Position numbers and translations under genes: made by a program. A stretch of 64,000 bases of DNA, from positions 1,488,001-1,552,000 of the forward strand of contig NZ_CP012982.1 of the NCBI RefSeq assembly GCF_001411495.1. The letters run 5' to 3'. The notes under the pieces were generated by a model. That model worked only from the letters and a program-made list of their open reading frames with translations. It had not been told where the DNA came from and ran no database searches. The stretch is from Burkholderia cepacia ATCC 25416 (GTDB taxonomy: Bacteria; Pseudomonadota; Gammaproteobacteria; Burkholderiales; Burkholderiaceae). Within the stretch, counting starts at the first letter, position 1. Each line of letters begins with the position of its first letter. Below are positions 18,059 through 27,567 of this stretch, piece after piece.

Positions 18059-19462
18059 TTGTCTTTCGTGATCGTCCTCGCCGCGCTGGCGTTCCTGATG
18101 TTCGCCGCGTATCGCGGCTACAGCGTGATCCTGTTCGCGCCGATCGCCGCGCTCGGCGCGGTGCTCCTGACCGAACCCGCCGCCGTCGCACCGGTCTTCT
18201 CCGGCATCTTCATGGAGAAGATGGTCGGATTCGTCAAACTGTATTTCCCGGTGTTCATGCTCGGCGCGGTATTCGGCAAGGTGATCGAACTTTCCGGGTT
18301 CTCCGAGTCGATCGTCCACGCGGCGATCCGCTACATCGGCCGCTCACGCGCGAATGCGGTGATCGTCGCGGTGTGCGCGCTGCTCACCTATGGCGGTGTG
18401 TCGCTGTTCGTCGTGGTGTTCGCGGTCTATCCGTTCGCGGCCGAACTCTATCGCCAGAGCAACATCCCGAAACGGCTGATGCCCGGCGCGATCGCGCTCG
18501 GCGCGTTCTCGTTCACGATGGATTCGCTGCCCGGCACGCCGCAGATCCAGAACATCATCCCGACCACGTTCTTCAAGACGACCGCCTGGGCCGCGCCCGC
18601 GCTCGGCACGATCGGCTCGCTGTTCATCATCGTCGTCGGCCTCACGTATCTCGAATGGCGCCGCCGTTCGGCGATGGCAAAGGGTGAAGGCTACGGCACG
18701 TCGCTCGTCAACGAACCGGAGCGCGTCGAGGCGAAGTCGCTGCCGAATCCCGCGCTCGCGATCCTGCCGCTGATCCTCGTCGGCGTGTCGAACTTCGCAT
18801 TCACGAAGCTGATTCCGCAGTGGTACGGCGCCGCGTCGTACACGGTCGCGCCGGAAGTGCTGCCCGGCGTGCACGCGCCGGTCACGACGTCGATCAAGAC
18901 CGTCGTCGCGATCTGGTCGGTCGAGGCTGCGCTGCTGCTCGGCATCGTCCTGGTCGTGCTGACCGCGTTCAAACGCGTCAGCGGGCGCTTCGCAGACGGC
19001 TCGAAGGCCGCCGTCGCCGGTGCGCTGCTCGCCGCGATGAACACCGCGTCGGAGTACGGCTTCGGCGGCGTGATCGCGGCGCTGCCGGGCTTCCTCGTCG
19101 TCAGCGATGCCCTGAAGAGCATCCCGAACCCGCTCGTCAACGCGGCCGTGTCGGTCAGCTCGCTCGCCGGCATCACGGGCTCGGCGTCGGGCGGCATGAG
19201 CATCGCGCTCGCCGCGATGTCGGACCTGTTCATCAAGGGCGCGCAGGCCGCCAATATCCCGCTGGACGTGCTGCACCGGGTCGTCGCGATGGCGAGCGGC
19301 GGCATGGACACGCTGCCGCACAACGGCGCGGTGATCACACTGCTCGCGGTCACGGGCCTCACGCACCGCGAGTCGTATCGCGACATCTTCGCGGTCACGA
19401 TCATCAAGACGCTCGCGGTGTTCTTCGTGATCGCCGTGTACTACATGACGGGGCTCGTGTAA
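18059..19462 (+). CDS. GntP-family (gluconate:H+ symporter superfamily) permease
   Basis: 467-residue inner-membrane carrier with 12 or so hydrophobic segments and GntP-family landmarks (GGVSLFVVVFAVYPFA, SFTMDSLPGTPQIQN, SAGG-like TGSASGGMSIAL, ASGGMDTLPHNGAV). GntP members carry gluconate and other hydroxy- or keto-carboxylates; the exact substrate cannot be read. The start is a TTG at 18059 with TTAGGAGA five bases upstream. Expression is predicted from the sigma-54 promoter at 17977 under the divergent PAS-type activator. No catabolic enzyme follows, so it seems to be a single-gene transport target. Confidence 0.88.
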   Translation: MSFVIVLAALAFLMFAAYRGYSVILFAPIAALGAVLLTEPAAVAPVFSGIFMEKMVGFVKLYFPVFMLGAVFGKVIELSGFSESIVHAAIRYIGRSRANAVIVAVCALLTYGGVSLFVVVFAVYPFAAELYRQSNIPKRLMPGAIALGAFSFTMDSLPGTPQIQNIIPTTFFKTTAWAAPALGTIGSLFIIVVGLTYLEWRRRSAMAKGEGYGTSLVNEPERVEAKSLPNPALAILPLILVGVSNFAFTKLIPQWYGAASYTVAPEVLPGVHAPVTTSIKTVVAIWSVEAALLLGIVLVVLTAFKRVSGRFADGSKAAVAGALLAAMNTASEYGFGGVIAALPGFLVVSDALKSIPNPLVNAAVSVSSLAGITGSASGGMSIALAAMSDLFIKGAQAANIPLDVLHRVVAMASGGMDTLPHNGAVITLLAVTGLTHRESYRDIFAVTIIKTLAVFFVIAVYYMTGLV

Positions 19463-19717
19463 TACCCCTCGCGCGGCGGCCCGTCTCCGGGTCGCTGCCC
19501 GCCGGCCGCCGGCCACGTCGCTGCGGCCGGCTTCGCCCCCGCTCCTCCCCTTTTTGCCGGGCACCGTCCAGGTGCGCGCGCCGGCCGTTCATTGTTGTCT
19601 TCCGGAGAACACTACGTTGGGCGCAGCGGCATTTTTCGCGCGTCAGGCGAGGCCTACACTGCTTTCGACGGTCACCGTACGTGATCGGCGCCGTCGAAAA
19701 CCTGGAGGTATCCGCTC

Positions 19718-19981
19718 ATGAACCCGCTGCTCCGTACACTCGCCCTCGCTGCCGCATTCGCCGCTCCCGTCGCCGCGCAGGCGCAAGCCACCTCGCCGCT
19801 CACGCGCGCCGAAGTTCATTCCGAAGTGGTTGCACTGAGAAAAGCCGGCTTCCAGCCGAGCGACTGGTTCTACCCTGCCAGCATCCAGGCCGCCGAAGCG
19901 AAGATCGCCCGGCAGCAAGGTGCGTCGCGGGCCGCAGGCGCCGGCTACGGCAATCGCGGCGTGTCCGCCACGGGCCAATAG
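19718..19981 (+). CDS. DUF4148-type small exported protein
   Basis: 87 residues. A signal peptide (LRTLALAAAFAAPVAAQA) is followed by the DUF4148 core (LTRAEVHSEVVALRKAGFQPSDW...IQAAEAKIA). Periplasmic small proteins of this family are abundant in Burkholderia and their role is unknown. GGAGG lies 8 bases before the ATG. The gene stands alone. Confidence 0.85.
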   Translation: MNPLLRTLALAAAFAAPVAAQAQATSPLTRAEVHSEVVALRKAGFQPSDWFYPASIQAAEAKIARQQGASRAAGAGYGNRGVSATGQ

Positions 19982-20058
19982 TCCGGTTTCAACCCAGCGG
20001 GCTGCGCTCGCGTCAGCGCCACCTTCCCGGCGCGCGCAGCGCTCACCGCGCTGCACGG

Positions 20059-20424
20059 TCAGCGCGGCTCGATGACCGCTTTCGCGTAGGACTCGCGCTC
20101 CAGTTCCAGTATTTCCGCGGACAGTTGCAGGTGCATGCCGGGCGGCGCGACGACGTGCCGCTTCAGTTCCGCCAGCACCCGCTCCGAGAATTCCCGCTTG
20201 ACGTCAGTCGGGCGGCCGCTCAGCACCGCGAGCTTCGCGTGGACGAACGCGCGCGGCGCCGGCGACGTGCCGACTGCAAATGTATCGAGCCGCAGCGCGC
20301 GGCTCTTGATATCGCGCTCATCGAAATGGCCGGACGCGGCAAGCGCGGCATTGAGCGCGCGCAGTGTCGCGCCGGCGTCGAACCCGTCGAGGTTCGCAGA
20401 ATATTCGAGCGTCAGGTGGGGCAT
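20059..20424 (-). CDS. 5-carboxymethyl-2-hydroxymuconate isomerase family protein
   Basis: 121 residues, tautomerase superfamily. The mature N-terminus MPHLTLEYSANL gives the Pro2 general base of this fold, which decides the start at 20424 over a longer in-frame start at 20469. Classical members isomerise a ring-cleavage product in homoprotocatechuate degradation. No other genes of that pathway are nearby, so the true substrate is uncertain. Confidence 0.8.
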   Translation of the reverse strand: MPHLTLEYSANLDGFDAGATLRALNAALAASGHFDERDIKSRALRLDTFAVGTSPAPRAFVHAKLAVLSGRPTDVKREFSERVLAELKRHVVAPPGMHLQLSAEILELERESYAKAVIEPR

Positions 20425-20497
20425 GGGGTCGGTGGCCTCGTCGGTATCGGGAAACACGCCGGCCGGCATCCCGAAAGCCCACGCAGTGCCACCGGAT

Positions 20498-22096
20498 CTA
20501 TGCCTTGACCGGCTGGATCAGGCGTTCGCAGGCGCTTGCCTGCGGATCGCCGGCGGGCAGTTTCCCACAGATGCCGTCGAACTGCTTCGCGATCGACCTG
20601 ACCGATGCGTCGTGCGCGCCGCTGCCGCGCCAGCGGTTCAACTGCGTGACGACCTTGGTCAACGCGCGCAGGTTAGCGCCGTAGAACGCGTCCCGCGTCT
20701 TGTCGGCCTGCGCGAGCACGCTCGCGGCGATCCCTTCGATGCGCGCCGAATCGTCCGGCGCCAGTTCGACCGCATTCGCGAAATAGGTCGCGCCCCAGCG
20801 CAGCTTCGTCGCCGGCCCGCTCGCCGCATCGTATGCCTTGCGGTACCAGTCGAGCGCCGCGGCCTTGTCGCCGCGCGCCTTCGCGTTCGCGGCCAGCCCG
20901 GACATGAAGTAGTACGGCGTGGACGAGCGCGGCAACTCGGCCTTCAGCAACGCATCCGACTCGTCGTACAGCCCCGCGTCGGTCAGCGTGTCCGCGCCTT
21001 CGCTGACGAGTGCCTGCCGCTCGTATGCGTTCGCGGCGCCCTGCACCGACGCCAGGATCTGTTTGCGCGCAGTATCGGCCAGCGCCGGCACGGCGAGCGG
21101 TGCGCCCTTGCGTGCATCGCCGCGCGCGAGCAGCACGCGGCCGTGCAGCGCCATCAGCCGGTCGATCGACGACAGCGTGGTGTCGGTCGACAGGCGCGCA
21201 AGCGCCGTGTCGTATGCGCCGCGCAATTTCGCGCGCTGCGCGTCGCCGCCACCGAGATACGCGACCACACGCGCGGGCGCGGCGACCAGCACGTCCGAAT
21301 CGGCCCGCGACAAGGCGGCGTCCTGCAGCACCGTGCGCAGCGAATCGGCCAGCGCCGTCTTGTCCAGCGCGCCGGCCTGCGCAGGATCGTCGGACGCGGC
21401 GACCACGGCCGACTTCAGCGCGAAGCGCGCCGATTCGGCCTTCGCGCCGGCCGCCCGCGCGCGTTGCGCGAGCGACTGCAGCGTCTCGGCCACGCGATCG
21501 GCCGGCACCGGCAGCGCGCCGTCGGTATCCCACGAATAGTCGGCCAGCAGGCGCCATTCGTCCGGCGTCAGCGACGCACCGTTCTTCAGCGCGGTCGCAA
21601 GCGTCTGCCGCACCGGATGCGCGGCCGTCATCCCGAGCGACAGCGCCTGCATGTAGCGGTCGAGATCGGCTTCGCCCGGCAGCCGCGTCACTTCGGTGCC
21701 GTCGGGACGGAACAGGATCATCGTCGGGTAGCCGTGCACCTTGAAGCGCTCGCCGAGCTTCTGCGCGCTTTCGGTATCGCCGTCGAGATACACGGGCACG
21801 AAGAACGACGAGCGGGTCTTGAATGCCTGCTGGCTGAAGATCGTCGATTTCACCTGGTTGCACGACGGGCACCACACCGCGCCCCAGTAGAGCAGCAGCG
21901 GCTTGCCGGTGCGCTTCGCCAACGCGAAAGCGGCGTCGACGTCGCCGTGCTGCCACGCGATGCCGGGCGGCAGGTGCGCGCCGTCGGGCGATGCGCTCGC
22001 GACCGGGGTGCCCGTGGGCGCGGCGGCGGCAAACGCCGCACCCGCGGCGGCAGCGAGCAGGCAGGCGGCAGTCAGATTCCGGAGAGCGGTTTTCAT
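20498..22096 (-). CDS. Exported thioredoxin-fold protein with helical repeat C-terminus
   Basis: 532 residues. A signal peptide (to about residue 24) is followed by a thioredoxin domain (about 45-150) with the redox motif WCPSC in GAVWCPSCNQVKSTIF and the cis-proline loop HGYPTMILF. The remaining 380 residues are alpha-helical and Ala-rich, with TPR-like character (DKAAALDWYRKAYDAASGPATKLRW). Probably a periplasmic thiol oxidoreductase or chaperone. The start at 22096 is set by the signal peptide; upstream in-frame extensions are unsupported. Confidence 0.82.
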   Translation of the reverse strand: MKTALRNLTAACLLAAAAGAAFAAAAPTGTPVASASPDGAHLPPGIAWQHGDVDAAFALAKRTGKPLLLYWGAVWCPSCNQVKSTIFSQQAFKTRSSFFVPVYLDGDTESAQKLGERFKVHGYPTMILFRPDGTEVTRLPGEADLDRYMQALSLGMTAAHPVRQTLATALKNGASLTPDEWRLLADYSWDTDGALPVPADRVAETLQSLAQRARAAGAKAESARFALKSAVVAASDDPAQAGALDKTALADSLRTVLQDAALSRADSDVLVAAPARVVAYLGGGDAQRAKLRGAYDTALARLSTDTTLSSIDRLMALHGRVLLARGDARKGAPLAVPALADTARKQILASVQGAANAYERQALVSEGADTLTDAGLYDESDALLKAELPRSSTPYYFMSGLAANAKARGDKAAALDWYRKAYDAASGPATKLRWGATYFANAVELAPDDSARIEGIAASVLAQADKTRDAFYGANLRALTKVVTQLNRWRGSGAHDASVRSIAKQFDGICGKLPAGDPQASACERLIQPVKA

Positions 22097-22392
22097 CGAA
22101 GCGGGTCCGTTGAAAGAGAAGGTTGCGGGAAGGAGTGGCGCGCCAGGCGACGACGGGAAGCGACGACCTGAAGCGACGCCCATGCAGCGAGATTCATGAA
22201 GCGATGAAGCGCACCGGCGTGCGGCGTGGCGTAAGCCGGCGTGCGTCGACGCACGCCGCACGCATCGATGCGGAGGCCGTCAACGTCGCCCGAAGCGGCC
22301 GGCGCAAATCCTTCAACGATACGATCCGCGCAGCCGGCGGGAAACGAACGAATTCTTGAATGAATATGACGCGCGGCATCGTCGCCGCGCGT

Positions 22393-22893
22393 TCACTCTC
22401 GGCCCTTGATCCGCGCCATGTGATACACGGACATGTGCACGCCGTCGCGCAATGCATAACCCGGCGATTCGCCCTCGATCCGGAAGCCGTGCTTCTCGTA
22501 GAGCGCGATCGCCGCGCGGTTGTCGGTGAACACGGTCAGCTCGAGGCGCGTGAGGTTCAGCCAGTTTTCCGCGAGATCGATCGCGGCCGCGAGCAACCGG
22601 CCGCCGATGCCGCGCCCGTGCCGGGTCGCGTCGACCATCATGCCGAGCCCTGCCGCATGGCGCCGACGCGGATTCGGTTCGAACTCGAGGCCGAGATGGC
22701 CGACCACCTCGCCGTCGATTTCGGCGACGAGGCTTGCGCCGCGCTCGTGCGCGTTGGCGAGCCGTTTCTGCCATTTTTCGAACGATGGAAACGGATACTG
22801 CAGCGTATTCATGTACACCGCGGGGTGCGCGGCGATCTGCCGGATCGCGTCGACGTCGTGCGTCTCGCTGTGCCGGATCTTGATGTCGGTCAT
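22393..22893 (-). CDS. GNAT-family N-acetyltransferase
   Basis: 166 residues, a complete GNAT fold. The acetyl-CoA loop is DATRHGRGIGGRLLAAAI, followed by LTRLELTVFTDNRAAIALYEKHGF, which is characteristic of the PhnO/RimI-like amino-group acetyltransferases. Substrate unknown. It is divergent from the phospholipase C gene 584 bp away, with no evident functional link. Confidence 0.9.
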   Translation of the reverse strand: MTDIKIRHSETHDVDAIRQIAAHPAVYMNTLQYPFPSFEKWQKRLANAHERGASLVAEIDGEVVGHLGLEFEPNPRRRHAAGLGMMVDATRHGRGIGGRLLAAAIDLAENWLNLTRLELTVFTDNRAAIALYEKHGFRIEGESPGYALRDGVHMSVYHMARIKGRE

Positions 22894-23477
22894 GGGTGGG
22901 CCGGTTCCGAAAAGTCGCGCCCGCGGCGCGGGCTGCGCACATGCGCAGCAACGGATCGAGCTTATCCGATTTCACGCATTTGAAACATCGGCGTCATGCG
23001 GTGCCGTTGCACCCGCAACGACCAGCGCTCAAGCCACGCCTCCACGCGCAGGGAAAATCTGACCGGCCCGGCGGCCGGAAACCGGTAATTCCTTACCCGC
23101 TTCCGTCACGCATCGCTTCCCGATGCCTCCCGATCGATCGTTGCGCACGCAACGTCACGCGCGCGACATGCGATGTCATGCCTTCATCACGTCGGCGTCA
23201 CGTCGACTCCCTAGACTGGGCGCCGCCCAATCCGGCACGTACCCGGCCGGTGTGTGCCGACGTCCTGGCCCGCGCATCACGAGCGCGCGTCGCGCAGGAT
23301 CGCGGCAACGGCCCAGGCATCCGCGCGACACCACGGATCGCGCGCGACGCGCGCACTTCCGCCACGCGCGGCCGCCGCACTCGACCGCCCATGCCGCGCG
23401 CATCGCCCCGGCGGGCGACGCACGGGCACCGCCGGACGAAGTCACGAACGCTCCCATCATCACAGGACCCGAACGCC
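22894..23477. other. Intergenic region upstream of phospholipase C
   Basis: 584 bases between divergent genes. Open frames on both strands show no protein-like features. A phosphate-responsive promoter would be expected here from the biology of phosphocholine phospholipases, but no Pho box could be assigned by eye. Confidence 0.4.
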
Positions 23478-25823
23478 ATGACGTCACGCCGCAGATTCCT
23501 CCAGCAGACCGCCACTTCCGGCCTCGCCGCCGCCGCACTCGCCGCGTTTCCGCCGAGCATCCGCCGCGCGCTCGCGATTCCCGCGTTTCACGAAACGGGG
23601 ACCATCCAGGACGTCAAGCACGTCGTGCTGCTGATGATGGAGAACCGTGCATTCGACAGCTACTTCGGCACGTTCAAGGGTGTGCGCGGCTACGGCGACC
23701 GCTTTGCGGTGCCGTCGCCGAACGGCCGCAACGTGTTCTACCAGACGTACACGAAGCCGACGCCCGCCGCCACCGTCACGCCGTATCACCTCGACGCGAG
23801 CCAGGGCAACGCACAGCGCGCGGGCGGCACGCCGCACACGTGGGCCGATGCGCAGGCCGCCTGGGACCATGGCCGGATGAACCGCTGGCCCGACGCGAAG
23901 ACGCCGCTGTCGATGGGCTACTACGACGCGGCGGAAGTCCCGTTCCAGCGCGCGCTCGCCGATGCGTTCACGCTGTGCGACCACTATCACTGCGGGATGC
24001 ACACGGGCACGATCGCGAACCGCCTGTTCTACTGGAGCGGCACCAACGGCCCGAACGGCATCAGCCCGGCCGACGGCAGCCGCGTGAAGATCGCCGCGCT
24101 GAACAACCAGTTCAACGGCGGAAACGACATCGGCCCGTCGAGCCAGGGCTGGATCTGGACCACCTACGCCGACCGGCTGCAGCAGGCCGGCGTGAACTGG
24201 AAGGTCTACCAGAGCCTGATCGACAACTTCGGCTGCAACGAGATGATGAGCTTCCGCCACTGGCGCGCGGCGATCGAGCAGATGCCGCCCGCGCGCCGGC
24301 CCGCCTACGTCGCGTCGACGGACATCACGCAGCCCGTGACGGCGGCCGGCGCGTTCTACGATCCGGCGATCGACGATCCGCTGAGCCCGCTCGCGAAGGG
24401 GTTCGGCAACACGATGCCGTACGGCTTCCTCGAATCGTTCCGCGACGACATCCGCAACGGCAAGCTGCCCGAGGTGTCGTGGATCATCCCGCCGTCCGTG
24501 TACAGCGAACACCCGGGGCCGTCGAGCCCCGCGCAGGGCGGCTGGTACGTGCAGGCGGTGCTCGATGCGCTGACGGCGAACCCGGAGGTATGGAGCAAGA
24601 CGGTGCTGCTGGTCAACTACGACGAGAACGACGGCTTCTTCGACCACATGCCGTCGCCGGCCGTGCCGTCGCGCAACGCCGACGGCACGCTCGCCGGCGG
24701 CCATACGCTGCGGGACGCCGACGTCGCCGTCGAATACCACGACTTCACGCCGGCCACGTCGAGCCAGCCGGCGATCGACGGCCGCCCGTACGGCCCGGGC
24801 CCGCGCGTGCCGATGTGGGTCGTGTCGCCGTGGAGCCGCGGCGGCTGGGTCAACTCGCAGGTGTTCGACCATACGTCGACGTTGCTCTTCCTCGAAAAGC
24901 GCTTCGGCGTCGCCGAGCCGCAGATCAGCGCGTACCGCCGCGCGGTGTGCGGCGACCTGACGAGCGCGTTCAACTTCCGCTCGCCGAACAACGAACCGCT
25001 GCCGACGCTCGCGGGCCGTACGACGAAAAGCCAGGTCGACGCGCTGAGCGCCGCGCAGCAGGCCGCGCCGAAGATCGTGCCGCCGGCCGCGCCGTCGCTG
25101 CCGGCGCAGGCTACCGGCGTGCGCCCGTCGCGCGCGCTGCCTTACGAGCTGCATGCGAGCGCGCGTGCCGATGCCGGCAACGGCACGCTCACGCTGAAGT
25201 TCGCGAATACGGGCCGCGCCGCCGCCGTGTTCCACGTCTATGACAAGCTGCACCTCGACCGCCTGCCGCGGCGCTACGTCGTCGAACCGGGCAAGACGCT
25301 GCACGGCGACTGGGCGGCGCGCGCCGACGACGGCGGTAAATACGACCTGTGGGTGCTGGGCCCGAACGGCTATCACCGCCGCTTTACCGGCGACCTGAGC
25401 CGCCTGGCCGGTGCACGCGCGCCCCATCCGGAAGTTCGCGTCGGCTATGCGGGCGCGAGCGGCAACCTCCACCTGCGGCTGCGCAACCACGGCGGCGGCA
25501 CGGTGCGCTTCACCGTGAAGTCGAACCAGGTCTACGGGCCGCTCCCGGGCCGAGGCGCACACGACGGTCGCGGTCACGGCCATGACCATGGCATCGAGGA
25601 CGGCAACGGCCAGGGTCGCGGTACCGGTACCACGTGGACGGTCACGGTGCGCGCCGGCGACCAGGCCGAACTGGACTGGAAACTCGACTCGACCGGCCAC
25701 TGGTACGACTTCATCGTCACCGCGGACAGCGACCCGGGGTTCTCGCGCCGGGTCGCCGGCCGCGTGGAAACCGGCCGCCACTCGGTCAGCGACCCGGCGA
25801 TGGGGCTCGCCGACCGCTTCTGA
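23478..25823 (+). CDS. Tat-exported phosphocholine-type phospholipase C
   Basis: 781 residues. It hydrolyses phosphatidylcholine-type lipids outside the cell. A twin-arginine signal MTSRRRFLQQTATSG opens the protein, followed by the alkaline-phosphatase-fold phosphoesterase domain (about 45-500) with KHVVLLMMENRAFDSYFGT (catalytic Asn/Thr region), DHYHCGMHTGTIANR and NYDENDGFFDH metal-site segments. Two C-terminal beta domains follow (about 560-650 and 655-770). A Gly/His/Asp-rich insertion (about 692-718, core GRGHGHDHGIEDG) interrupts the last domain. ATG 23478 is set by the Tat motif. Haemolytic PlcH or non-haemolytic PlcN cannot be decided by eye. Confidence 0.93.
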   Translation: MTSRRRFLQQTATSGLAAAALAAFPPSIRRALAIPAFHETGTIQDVKHVVLLMMENRAFDSYFGTFKGVRGYGDRFAVPSPNGRNVFYQTYTKPTPAATVTPYHLDASQGNAQRAGGTPHTWADAQAAWDHGRMNRWPDAKTPLSMGYYDAAEVPFQRALADAFTLCDHYHCGMHTGTIANRLFYWSGTNGPNGISPADGSRVKIAALNNQFNGGNDIGPSSQGWIWTTYADRLQQAGVNWKVYQSLIDNFGCNEMMSFRHWRAAIEQMPPARRPAYVASTDITQPVTAAGAFYDPAIDDPLSPLAKGFGNTMPYGFLESFRDDIRNGKLPEVSWIIPPSVYSEHPGPSSPAQGGWYVQAVLDALTANPEVWSKTVLLVNYDENDGFFDHMPSPAVPSRNADGTLAGGHTLRDADVAVEYHDFTPATSSQPAIDGRPYGPGPRVPMWVVSPWSRGGWVNSQVFDHTSTLLFLEKRFGVAEPQISAYRRAVCGDLTSAFNFRSPNNEPLPTLAGRTTKSQVDALSAAQQAAPKIVPPAAPSLPAQATGVRPSRALPYELHASARADAGNGTLTLKFANTGRAAAVFHVYDKLHLDRLPRRYVVEPGKTLHGDWAARADDGGKYDLWVLGPNGYHRRFTGDLSRLAGARAPHPEVRVGYAGASGNLHLRLRNHGGGTVRFTVKSNQVYGPLPGRGAHDGRGHGHDHGIEDGNGQGRGTGTTWTVTVRAGDQAELDWKLDSTGHWYDFIVTADSDPGFSRRVAGRVETGRHSVSDPAMGLADRF

Positions 25824-26101
25824 TGCCGCCGCGGCGACACGCGTTGCCCCACGTTGTACGCGTGTCGCCGCCCGCGCCGGCCCGGCCGGGAACGACGCCC
25901 GGGCGCCGGCCGCGGCCGGCCCCGATCCGGCGCAAACGCCCGCCCCGCGCGGCTCAAACATCAGAAGGATCGATGGTTCAGCCCTCATTTCAGCTTGCGA
26001 AAATGCTCCGACTTGCGGCCCGTTCGCGTTAAACTGCGTCGAGCTGTATTCAACAAAGACATCTTCGCCACTACGGCATCCACGATACGAGGATAGGTTC
26101 G

Positions 26102-26371
26102 ATGCGCACTACCGGCTCATCCGGGGCAATGACCCTGCTCACCGAACACGACCCGGCCGACGGCCGCGAACTGCGCTCGCTCCGGCTCGAGGCAACCGGC
26201 GACGGCAAAAGCGTGCTGCTGATCGAGATCGACGAACGCAAGCCCGGCATCCATCGCGAAGTCCGCTACGAGATCACGCCGGCCGAACTGATCGCGGCGA
26301 TCCGCTCGCACGGCGCCGAGCTGCCCGGCGAAAACCACGGCGCCGCGTCGCTCGCCCGCACCTCCTCCTGA
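26102..26371 (+). CDS. Small conserved hypothetical protein
   Basis: 89 residues, soluble, acidic/basic mixed (GKSVLLIEIDERKPGIHREVRYEITPAELIAAIRSHG), with the look of a compact alpha/beta domain. GAGGATAGG precedes the ATG. A 10-bp inverted repeat lies 8 bases after its stop. No function recognised. Confidence 0.65.
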   Translation: MRTTGSSGAMTLLTEHDPADGRELRSLRLEATGDGKSVLLIEIDERKPGIHREVRYEITPAELIAAIRSHGAELPGENHGAASLARTSS

Positions 26372-26378
26372 TTCCGAA

Positions 26379-26410
26379 CGGTGAGCCGCTCGCAGCGCGC
26401 CGGCTCACCG
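26379..26410 (+). terminator. Hairpin after the 89-residue gene
   Basis: CGGTGAGCCG (26379-26388) pairs perfectly with CGGCTCACCG (26401-26410) over a 12-base loop. No T-run follows, so factor-independent termination is doubtful. Confidence 0.45.
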
Positions 26411-26522
26411 CGCCCCTGCCGCCGTCAGGCGCTTTCCGTCATTCCCGCCGTTGTCTTGAAAAAGGCCGATAATCGGCCCATCTGCGTTTCCTGCCCACGC
26501 ATGTCCTTTTCGGCCAGCCGTC

Positions 26523-27515
26523 ATGCTCCGTGACCTCGTCGCCCAATACGGGCCGCTTCTCGTCTTCGCCAACGTGCTCGCGGCGGCCATCGGCCTGCCG
26601 GTGCCCGCGATGCCGACGCTCGTGCTGTTCGGCGCGATGTCCGCGATGCATCCCGAGATGATCGGCTCGCAACTGGTGACGGTGGTGGCGCTGTCGGTGC
26701 TCGGCGCATTGATCGGCGACACCGTGTGGTACGTCGCCGGGCGCCGTTACGGCGGCACGACGCTGAAGACGATCTGCCGGCTGTCGCTGTCGCGCGATAC
26801 CTGCGTGAGAAAGACCGAACGCTTCTTCGGCCGCTACGGCGTGCGCGTGCTCGCGGTCGCGCGCTTCATTCCCGGGTTGTCGCTGGTATCGGTGCCGATG
26901 GCCGGTGCGCTCGGCACGCGCTACCGCACGTTCGCCGGCTACGATGCCCTCGGCGCCGCACTGTGGACGATCGTCGGCCTGGTGGCCGGGCTGGTGTTCT
27001 ACCGGCAGATCGACTGGCTGTTCGCCGGCGCGAGCCGCCTCGGCCGCGCGGTGCTGCTGGTGATCGTCGCGCTGCTCGCCGTGTATGCGGCCATCCGCTG
27101 GATGCGCCGCCGCGCGCTGATCCGCCAGCTGGCCAATGCGCGGATCAGCGTCGACGAACTCGACCAGCTGCTGCGCGACACCACCGCGCCCGTCGTGCTC
27201 GACGTGCGCTCGCCCGAGCACCGCAAGCTCGACCCGTTCACGATTCCCGGCGCGCAATTCGCCGACGATCGCCAGATCGGCGACATCGTCGCGCGCTATC
27301 CGCTCTCGCAGAAGTTCGTCGTGTACTGCTCGTGCCCGAACGAAGTGACGGCGGCCCTGATGGCGAAGCGCCTGCTCGACGCAGGCTTCACCGATGCGCT
27401 CGCGCTGCGCGGCGGCCTCGACGCCTGGCGCGATACGGGCCGCCAGCTCACGTCGCTCGTGGAAGACATGCCGGCCGCGAACGATCCGGTCGCGGGGCTG
27501 CACAAGCCGGCCTGA
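26523..27515 (+). CDS. DedA-family membrane protein fused to a rhodanese domain
   Basis: 330 residues. The first 200 form a DedA/SNARE-associated (VTT) membrane domain with several hydrophobic helices and the RFIPGLSLVSVPMAGA motif of the family, involved in lipid scrambling and envelope homeostasis. After a basic linker (RWMRRRALIRQL) a cytoplasmic rhodanese domain (about 215-315) carries an active-site-like Cys in VVYCSCPNE. The function of the combination is unknown; sulfur-transfer or redox sensing at the membrane is possible. The start at 26523 has no strong ribosome-binding site. Confidence 0.88.
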   Translation: MLRDLVAQYGPLLVFANVLAAAIGLPVPAMPTLVLFGAMSAMHPEMIGSQLVTVVALSVLGALIGDTVWYVAGRRYGGTTLKTICRLSLSRDTCVRKTERFFGRYGVRVLAVARFIPGLSLVSVPMAGALGTRYRTFAGYDALGAALWTIVGLVAGLVFYRQIDWLFAGASRLGRAVLLVIVALLAVYAAIRWMRRRALIRQLANARISVDELDQLLRDTTAPVVLDVRSPEHRKLDPFTIPGAQFADDRQIGDIVARYPLSQKFVVYCSCPNEVTAALMAKRLLDAGFTDALALRGGLDAWRDTGRQLTSLVEDMPAANDPVAGLHKPA

Positions 27516-27540
27516 TCGTTTCGATCGAAAGCCGGCCGTG

Positions 27541-27566
27541 CGAAGCGGGGGCGCATGCCCCCTTCG
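27541..27566. terminator. Hairpin between convergent DedA-rhodanese and OprD genes
   Basis: GGGGGC-GCAT-GCCCCC core extended by CGAAG/CTTCG pairing with one bulge. It lies between two stop codons of convergent genes, and so probably serves both. No long T-run. Confidence 0.5.
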
Positions 27567-27567
27567 A

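Noticed and set aside
26379..26410. GGTGAG in a hairpin after the 89-residue gene as a further repeat-family member
   Set aside because: It lacks the paired CGGGAG hexamer and is explained by the perfect inverted repeat.
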